In this document: positions 1 to 4,518 of the stretch, piece by piece
Position numbering within the stretch: the stretch's first letter is position 1
How the letters are laid out: each line of letters opens with the position of its first letter
NCBI GenBank assembly: GCA_900769285.1
Contig: CAAGGB010000253.1
Span: 1 to 11,071, forward strand
DNA: 11,071 nt
Reading direction: 5' to 3'
From: Victivallales bacterium
GTDB taxonomy: Bacteria; Verrucomicrobiota; Lentisphaeria; Oligosphaerales; Oligosphaeraceae
Program-made: the position numbers and the translations under genes
Notes under the pieces: model-generated
What the model was told of the DNA's origin: nothing
The model's input: the letters and a program-made list of their open reading frames with translations, nothing else
Databases searched by the model: none

Positions 1-605
1 CCGGCGAGGACGGCGGCCGCCGCGCTGAGGACCCACGTCTCCTTGGTGGCGACGCAGAGCCCGAACGCGGCGCCGCCGGCGATGGCCCACGGGCGGCCGC
101 CGCCGTCCAGCCAGCGCCAGAGCGACAGCAGCGTCAGGGCGAGGAACGCGGTGAGGAGCATCTCCTGCACGAAGTAGGTGCTGTAGAAGACGAAGCAGGG
201 CGAGAGGGCGAGGGCGACGGCGGCGAGGAGGGGCGCGCCGCGCCCGAGGCGGTTGCCGGCGAGGAGCGGCAAGAGCAGCGTGAGGCAGGCGAAGGTCAGC
301 GGGACGAGCCGGACGGTGGTGAGGTCGAGCTCGGCGCCCGTGAAGACGCCACGGAGCCAGGCCAGCGGCAGGAGGGCGTAGTAGAGGGTGGGGCCGTGGT
401 GGTCCTCGGGCCTGAAGCGGTATCCGTGGAAGTCGAGGAGCCGCCGGGCGCTGTAGGCCTGGTTGGCCTCGTCGTGGTGCATGGGGCGGGTCTCCAGCGT
501 GGGGAGCAGGCAGCAGACGAGGACGAGGGCGCAGAGGAGCGTCAGGAGCAGGGGCAGGTGGCGTTGGATAAGGCTGGCGAACCGGCTGCTGGGCGTCGGC
601 GTCAT
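1..605 (-). CDS. Agl23-like (TIGR03663-type) membrane glycosyltransferase, N-terminal part
   Basis: The reading frame is open from an ATG at 605 down to the window edge: 201 residues, with the C-terminus outside the window. The protein begins with a short basic head and a hydrophobic helix (about residues 17-35). A loop follows with the acidic motif MHHDEANQAY (residues 42-51, D45-E46), then DHHGPTLYY (68-76). Further hydrophobic segments lie at about 98-116, 124-142 and 150-163, and ATKETW is at 186-191. This order matches the flippase-activity-associated Agl23 family (TIGR03663), relatives of GT39/GT-C transferases. Those enzymes sit in the cytoplasmic membrane and are thought to move sugars from polyprenyl-phosphate donors. 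The acidic pair in the first outer loop is the expected catalytic site. The family call rests on recalled motif similarity, not a search, and the acceptor is unknown. The gene follows the acyl-CoA ligase in the same direction, with a 150-bp gap holding a strong inverted repeat. Confidence 0.75.
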   Translation of the reverse strand, partial: MTPTPSSRFASLIQRHLPLLLTLLCALVLVCCLLPTLETRPMHHDEANQAYSARRLLDFHGYRFRPEDHHGPTLYYALLPLAWLRGVFTGAELDLTTVRLVPLTFACLTLLLPLLAGNRLGRGAPLLAAVALALSPCFVFYSTYFVQEMLLTAFLALTLLSLWRWLDGGGRPWAIAGGAAFGLCVATKETWVLSAAAAVLA

Positions 606-654
606 GGCGATGGGCTCCTGGGCGGTTGGCGGACGGCTACGGGACGGGGTGCAA

Positions 655-708
655 GCAGGGCAGGGAGGCTGGCGTGGGGCGAGAGCGCGGCCAGCCTCCC
701 TGCCCTGC
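655..708 (-). terminator. 19-bp perfect inverted repeat between two minus-strand genes
   Basis: Arms 655-673 and 690-708 are exact reverse complements over 19 bp, with a 16-nt spacer (674-689). The repeat starts 49 bp past the stop codon of the acyl-CoA ligase gene and lies 49 bp before the start of the Agl23-like gene. A terminator or attenuator hairpin of the minus-strand transcript is the most likely role. Only a very short T run follows on the minus strand, so it is not a textbook intrinsic terminator. An RNA-stabilising hairpin or a protein-binding site is also possible. Confidence 0.6.
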
Positions 709-756
709 GGGTTCAGGAGACGCCTGTTCCCCTGACGGGGTGCGTGTGGGTGGCGG

Positions 757-2589
757 TCAGATGTCCTCGTTGCGCGCGGCGGCGAGGCTTTCCATGACCT
801 TTGAGGAGGCGATGCTGATGTCGTGCTTGATGGCGTCGTCCTCGCCGTTGGCGCGGAGGAATTCCTCGATTTGCGCGGCGTACTTCTCGGCGATGTTGCG
901 GCGTCTGACCTTGAGGGTGGCGGTGAGGGTGCCGTCCTCGATGTTGAAGTCGGGGAGGATGAGGACGTCCTTGGGCTTCTGGAAGGGCGCGAGGTGGCTG
1001 GTGCGGCGGGTGATGTCCTCCTTGACGAGCTTGCGGAGCTCCTCTGGGGAGTGCCGCTCGAGCTCCTCCTTGGGGACGTTGGCGAGGACGTAGACGTTCT
1101 TGCACTTCTCGCCGATGACCATGGCCTCGGTGACGAGCTGGGAGGACTTGACGGCGTCCTCGACGCTCTCGGGGTGGAGCTTCTCGCCGCCGATGAGGAC
1201 GATCATGTTGCCCTTGCGCCCGTCGATGAAGAGGTATCCGTCCTCGGTGGCGTAGCCGACGTCGCCGGTGTTGAGCCAGCCGTTCTCCATGGTCTTGGCG
1301 GAGGCGTCGGTGTGGCGCCAGTAGCCCTTCATGACGCAGTCGCCCTTGACGAGGAGCTGTCCGTGCTTGTCCTTGCCGAGGTTCCCCTGCTCGTCCTTGA
1401 AGGTGTAGTCGCCGCCCCACTCGGGGGTGGCCCACTTGAGGACGCGGCCGATGCTGCCGAGGAGGTGGTCGTGCATGAGGTTGGAGGAGACGATGGGCGC
1501 GGACTCGGTGAGGCCGTAGCCCTGCAGGAGCGGGATGCCGAGGAACTTGAAGAAGATCTGGAGCTCGAGCTCGAGGGGCGCGCCGCCGCAGACGATGTAC
1601 TTGAGCCGTCCGCCGAAGACCTGGCGGAATTTGCGGAAGACGAGCGGGTCGTAGAAGATGTGGTGGGTGAGGATGCGGAGGATGCCGCCGTCGAGCTTGG
1701 GACGCGCGGTGAAGATGCGGCTGGCGTTGTAGATGGCCTTCTCGACGAGGCGGCGGCGCTTCTCGGGGAGGCGCTCGATTTGCTTGTCCATGAGCTGCTT
1801 GAAGGTCTCGATGACGCGCGGGACGACGATCATCTGCGTGGGGCTGTACTTGGCCAGGTTCTTCTTGAAGTCCTTCATGTCCCGGGCGACGGCGCACTCC
1901 ATGCCCTTCACGGGGACGAGCATGATCTCGCACTCCAGCGCGTAGCTGTGCCAGTAGGGCAGGAGGGACATGACGCGGTCGTTGTCCGCGATGTCGAAGG
2001 CGACGTCGACGGCGGAGACGTTGGCGAGGATGTTGCGGTGGGTGAGCATGACGCCCTTGGGCATGCCCGTGGAGCCGCTGGTGTAGATGAGGCAGGCGAC
2101 GTCCTCCTGGGCGGCGTCGGAGAGGGGCACCTCGGCGGGCGGGCCCGGGAGGCGGGCGGCGCGGGGCATGTCGTCGAGGAGAATCTGGGTAACGGCGGTG
2201 CCGGTCTCGCGGACGGCCTTCCGGCTGAAGGCGTCAACGAGGATGATGGATGGCTCGCAGTCCTGGAGGACGAAGGTCATCTCGGGCTTGCCGAACGTCT
2301 CGCAGATGGGGACGGCGATGGCGCCGAGGTGCCAGCAGGCGTAGAAGAAGCGGAAGTGGTCGGGGCACTTCTGGCTGATCATGGCGACGCGGTCGCCGCG
2401 CCTGACGCCATGCTTGGTGAAGAAGTCGGCCCAGGCAAGGACGTCGGCGTAGATTTCACGGTAGGTGGTGCAGCCCAGCTCGTTGCGCTCGTTGGCCTGC
2501 ACAATCAGCACCTTGTCCATGTTGGGCTTGAACCATTCGCGGATGTGCCAGCCCAGGTTGTGTTCCTTGTCGTAGTGTTCCTCAGCCAT
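757..2589 (-). CDS. Long-chain fatty-acid--CoA ligase-type AMP-forming synthetase
   Basis: This 610-residue enzyme belongs to the ANL superfamily and most likely activates fatty acids to acyl-CoA through an acyl-adenylate. Visible motifs in order are the phosphate-binding loop YTSGSTGMPKG (169-179), GYGLTE (357-362), the TGD hinge region (441-443), DGRKGNMI (456-463) and the C-terminal catalytic lysine in LTATLKVRR (K560). The length suits the FAA1/FadD15-like long-chain group. No signal peptide or membrane helix is visible, so it should be cytosolic or peripheral. The ATG at 2589 was chosen because family-like sequence starts there and a GGAG lies 10 nt upstream. The frame stays open to 2958, but that extension runs through the rpsT terminator and into rpsT. 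The gene follows rpsT in the same direction behind a hairpin. Substrate chain length cannot be read from sequence, and another carboxylic acid is possible. Confidence 0.9.
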   Translation of the reverse strand: MAEEHYDKEHNLGWHIREWFKPNMDKVLIVQANERNELGCTTYREIYADVLAWADFFTKHGVRRGDRVAMISQKCPDHFRFFYACWHLGAIAVPICETFGKPEMTFVLQDCEPSIILVDAFSRKAVRETGTAVTQILLDDMPRAARLPGPPAEVPLSDAAQEDVACLIYTSGSTGMPKGVMLTHRNILANVSAVDVAFDIADNDRVMSLLPYWHSYALECEIMLVPVKGMECAVARDMKDFKKNLAKYSPTQMIVVPRVIETFKQLMDKQIERLPEKRRRLVEKAIYNASRIFTARPKLDGGILRILTHHIFYDPLVFRKFRQVFGGRLKYIVCGGAPLELELQIFFKFLGIPLLQGYGLTESAPIVSSNLMHDHLLGSIGRVLKWATPEWGGDYTFKDEQGNLGKDKHGQLLVKGDCVMKGYWRHTDASAKTMENGWLNTGDVGYATEDGYLFIDGRKGNMIVLIGGEKLHPESVEDAVKSSQLVTEAMVIGEKCKNVYVLANVPKEELERHSPEELRKLVKEDITRRTSHLAPFQKPKDVLILPDFNIEDGTLTATLKVRRRNIAEKYAAQIEEFLRANGEDDAIKHDISIASSKVMESLAAARNEDI

Positions 2590-2657
2590 GCTATACCAGC
2601 TCCATGAGCATCCAGTGGGTGTGTCGTCGTCGGCGGGGGCGGGACCCGTGGCAAAGC

Positions 2658-2693
2658 CAAGGCGCCAGGCAAATGTCTTTGCCTGACGCCTTG
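2658..2693 (-). terminator. Hairpin terminator downstream of rpsT
   Basis: Arms 2658-2673 and 2678-2693 pair over 16 positions around a 4-nt loop. The only imperfect position is C/A on the plus strand but a G-U wobble in minus-strand RNA, so the fold is fully paired only in the rpsT transcript. It lies 48 bp past the rpsT stop. The T-rich tail (TTGGCTTTG) is weak, so some readthrough into the acyl-CoA ligase gene is plausible. Confidence 0.7.
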
Positions 2694-2741
2694 CTGGGTG
2701 GGTCATCCCCTCATCATCGTGTGCGCCCGGGTGGCCTCGTG

Positions 2742-3005
2742 TCAGGCCATCTTGGCGACGCGGGCGGCGAGGCGGGCCTTCTTGCGGTCGGCCTTGTTGT
2801 GGTGGATGGTGCCCTTGTTGGCGGCCTTGTCGAGCTCGGAGAAGCACTTCTTGAGGAGGTCCTGGACGGTCTCCTTGTTGCCGGCCTTGATGGCGTCGTT
2901 CAGATGGCCCTCGCTGGTCTTGATGCGGCTCTTGCGCATGCGGTTGACCAGGCGGCACTTCGCGTTCTGTCTCAGTCTCTTGGCGGCGGATTTGATGTTA
3001 GGCAT
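2742..3005 (-). CDS. rpsT: 30S ribosomal protein S20
   Basis: The gene encodes 87 residues, the usual size for S20, a primary 16S rRNA-binding protein of the small subunit. The start MPNIKSAAKRLRQNAK, the very basic helical body, and the tail TIHHNKADRKKARLAARV (residues 66-83) are typical of the family. The ATG at 3005 is the only sensible start. An in-frame extension to 3131 adds non-family sequence and would reach past the predicted transcript start. A purine-rich AAGGGAAG lies upstream of the start. The gene has its own promoter, a leader with a hairpin and a downstream terminator, so it looks like a monocistronic unit diverging from dprA-topA. In E. coli S20 represses its own translation. 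Whether that applies here is unknown, but the leader hairpin leaves room for it. Confidence 0.97.
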   Translation of the reverse strand: MPNIKSAAKRLRQNAKCRLVNRMRKSRIKTSEGHLNDAIKAGNKETVQDLLKKCFSELDKAANKGTIHHNKADRKKARLAARVAKMA

Positions 3006-3066
3006 GTCTTCAGTCTTCCCTTGGGGTTTGCTTATCTGATGTGTTGGGTGGAGAATCTCGAACACC

Positions 3067-3086
3067 GCGCGGCGAACCCGCCACGC
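3067..3086 (-). promoter_or_regulatory. Hairpin in the rpsT leader RNA
   Basis: Arms 3067-3074 and 3079-3086 form an 8-bp stem with a 4-nt loop. One pair is A/C on the plus strand but U-G in minus-strand RNA, so the fold favours the rpsT transcript. It lies about 60 nt upstream of the rpsT start and downstream of the predicted promoter. A role in S20 translational control is only a suggestion. Confidence 0.4.
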
Positions 3087-3108
3087 CTGGCTCAGGGCAA
3101 TCGAACCT

Positions 3109-3138
3109 CTAATATCGCACCGATTGCACAAATGTCAA
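3109..3138 (-). promoter_or_regulatory. sigma70-type promoter for rpsT
   Basis: Read on the minus strand, a perfect -35 TTGACA lies at 3138-3133 and a -10 TATTAG at 3114-3109, with an 18-bp spacer. This predicts transcription starting near 3102 and a leader of nearly 100 nt before the rpsT ATG. The local AT content is clearly above that of the coding regions, as expected for a promoter. Confidence 0.7.
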
Positions 3139-3204
3139 TCCAACCCGCGAAATTTCCGCCCGCACACACGACATAAATTTTTTCTCGCAGTCGTTTGCGG
3201 AAAG

Positions 3205-3216
3205 AATTTGCAAATT
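3205..3216. promoter_or_regulatory. 12-bp perfect palindrome, candidate operator
   Basis: AATTTGCAAATT is its own reverse complement. It covers the proposed -35 box of the dprA promoter, so a repressor bound here would block RNA polymerase. It may be a chance palindrome in an AT-rich patch, and no second copy was seen in the intergenic region. Confidence 0.3.
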
Positions 3217-3236
3217 AGTGATTGCAGATGTATGCT
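3208..3236 (+). promoter_or_regulatory. Candidate sigma70-type promoter for dprA-topA
   Basis: TTGCAA (3208-3213) and TATGCT (3231-3236) are separated by 17 bp. An alternative -10 is TATATG (3236-3241) with an upstream TGC, which would act as an extended -10. Either one gives a leader of roughly 70 nt before dprA. This is the only good promoter-like signal in front of the plus-strand genes. Confidence 0.5.
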
Positions 3237-3299
3237 ATATGGACGGTCGGAATGTGATGTCGGCCAGGACAGGAGTTGATAGGTTAAAAGGGAGTCGCT

Positions 3300-3305
3300 A
3301 GGAGG
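3300..3305 (+). promoter_or_regulatory. Shine-Dalgarno site that decides the dprA start
   Basis: A full AGGAGG lies at 3300-3305. It is 10 nt before the ATG at 3316 and only 4 nt before an in-frame GTG at 3310. The ATG is preferred because a 4-nt spacing is short, but the GTG start, which adds two residues, cannot be excluded. Confidence 0.7.
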
Positions 3306-3315
3306 TGGCGTGTCG

Positions 3316-4470
3316 ATGCTGGAGGAGAGTCAGGCGCTGGTGGTGCTGAACATGCTGCCGGGCGTGGGTCCGGGGCGGAAGCGCGTGCTGGTGGAGTCGT
3401 TCGGGAGCGCGGGGGCGGCGCTGTCGGCGTCGCGAGAGGAGCTGTCGCGGGTTCCGGGGATAGGCGGTCGGGTGGCGGAGCTGGTGAGCGGCTGGGAGCG
3501 CCACTGCGACCTGTCGGGGGAGCTGGATCTGGCTCGGCGGTCGGGGGTGACGCTGGTGACGGAGGCGGACGAGTCGTATCCGCCGCTCCTGCGCGAGATA
3601 CACGACCCGCCGGTGTGTCTGTATGTGCTGGGGAACCTGTCGTGTCTGCGGGAGCGGCAGCGGATGCTGGCGATGGTGGGTAGCCGCCACACGACGCTGT
3701 ACGGGATGCGGATGGCGGAGAGCCTGGCGTCGGAGGCGGCGCAGTCGGGGTGGACGGTGGTCTCGGGGCTGGCGCGCGGGATTGACACGGCGTCGCACGA
3801 GGCGGCGCTGCGCGCGGGCGGGACGACGGTGGCGGTGGTGGGCGGCGGGATGCTGTGCCTGTATCCGCAGGAGAATCTGCCGCTGGCGCGGCGGATGGCG
3901 GAGAGCGGCGGGGCGGTGGTCAGCGAGAGCCCGATGCGGGCGCGTCCGGACCGCCGGAGCTTCCCGATGCGGAACCGGATCATCTCGGGGATGTGCCGCG
4001 GGACGCTGGTGGTTCAGGCGGGGCTGCGCAGCGGCAGCCTGATCACGGCGGCGCAGGCGCTGGAGCAGGGGCGGGCGGTGTTCGCGGTGCCGGGGCCGGC
4101 GGACGTGGAGCAGTCGCGCGGCTGCCACGCGCTGCTGCGCGACGGCGCACGGCTGACGGAGACGTTCGCGGACGTGCTCGACGAGCTGTCGCCGTTCGGG
4201 CCGCTGCGGCGCCAGGCGGTCCGTCCCGGCGGGGACGGCGAGGGGACGGCGGGGGCGAAAGAGACAAAAAGGGCGGCTGCCGAATTGCAAATGTCGGGGC
4301 TTGAATTAAAGTTGTGGGAGAAGCTGGCCGATGGCGAGGCCGACCTGGACGAGCTGATCGTGTCCGTCGACGAGGAGGCAGGCGCCGTGATGGCCTGTCT
4401 GCTGACGATGGAGCTGCGGCGTCTGGTGCGTCAGTTGCCCGGCAAGCGCGTCGCGCGCAATGACGTCTGA
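3316..4470 (+). CDS. dprA: DNA-processing protein DprA
   Basis: DprA binds incoming single-stranded DNA and loads RecA during natural transformation. Many non-competent bacteria also carry it, with a recombination role. The 384-residue protein shows all three expected parts. Helix-hairpin-helix motifs lie at the N-terminus (LPGVGPG, from residue 14, and VPGIGGRVAEL, 46-56). The Rossmann-like DprA core carries GSR (122-124), SGLARGID (150-157), YPQEN (183-187), FPMRNRIISG (216-225) and SGSLITAAQ (239-247). A winged-helix-like tail spans about 322-382. The core and tail are joined by a Gly/Lys-rich linker of lower GC content. Position 234 is Gln in VVQA where many family members have Glu. The start is the ATG favoured by the AGGAGG at 3300. 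The gene is followed after 48 bp by topA, a common bacterial pairing, and probably shares its transcript. Confidence 0.95.
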   Translation: MLEESQALVVLNMLPGVGPGRKRVLVESFGSAGAALSASREELSRVPGIGGRVAELVSGWERHCDLSGELDLARRSGVTLVTEADESYPPLLREIHDPPVCLYVLGNLSCLRERQRMLAMVGSRHTTLYGMRMAESLASEAAQSGWTVVSGLARGIDTASHEAALRAGGTTVAVVGGGMLCLYPQENLPLARRMAESGGAVVSESPMRARPDRRSFPMRNRIISGMCRGTLVVQAGLRSGSLITAAQALEQGRAVFAVPGPADVEQSRGCHALLRDGARLTETFADVLDELSPFGPLRRQAVRPGGDGEGTAGAKETKRAAAELQMSGLELKLWEKLADGEADLDELIVSVDEEAGAVMACLLTMELRRLVRQLPGKRVARNDV

Positions 4471-4518
4471 GCTTCGGCGAGGATGGCGGAAGGAAGGAAC
4501 TGTGTTTAGGAAAGTGCA

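Noticed and set aside
396..1093. Plus-strand frames over the gap between the acyl-CoA ligase and Agl23-like genes
   Set aside because: They run antisense through two recognised genes and across the 19-bp inverted repeat, and no family-like sequence is seen.
823..2607. 594-residue plus-strand frame opposite the acyl-CoA ligase
   Set aside because: It is dominated by Val/Asp/Glu/Gly/Leu repeats produced by the complement of biased codons, with no recognisable motif.
2591..2611. Six-codon leader ORF (MLMELV) ending 1 nt before the acyl-CoA ligase start
   Set aside because: It has no ribosome-binding site of its own, and its GGAG is better read as the RBS of the ligase gene; most likely chance.
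4285..4313. Possible promoter inside the 3' end of dprA for topA
   Set aside because: TTGCAA is present in a slightly AT-richer patch, but no acceptable -10 lies at 16-18 bp spacing.
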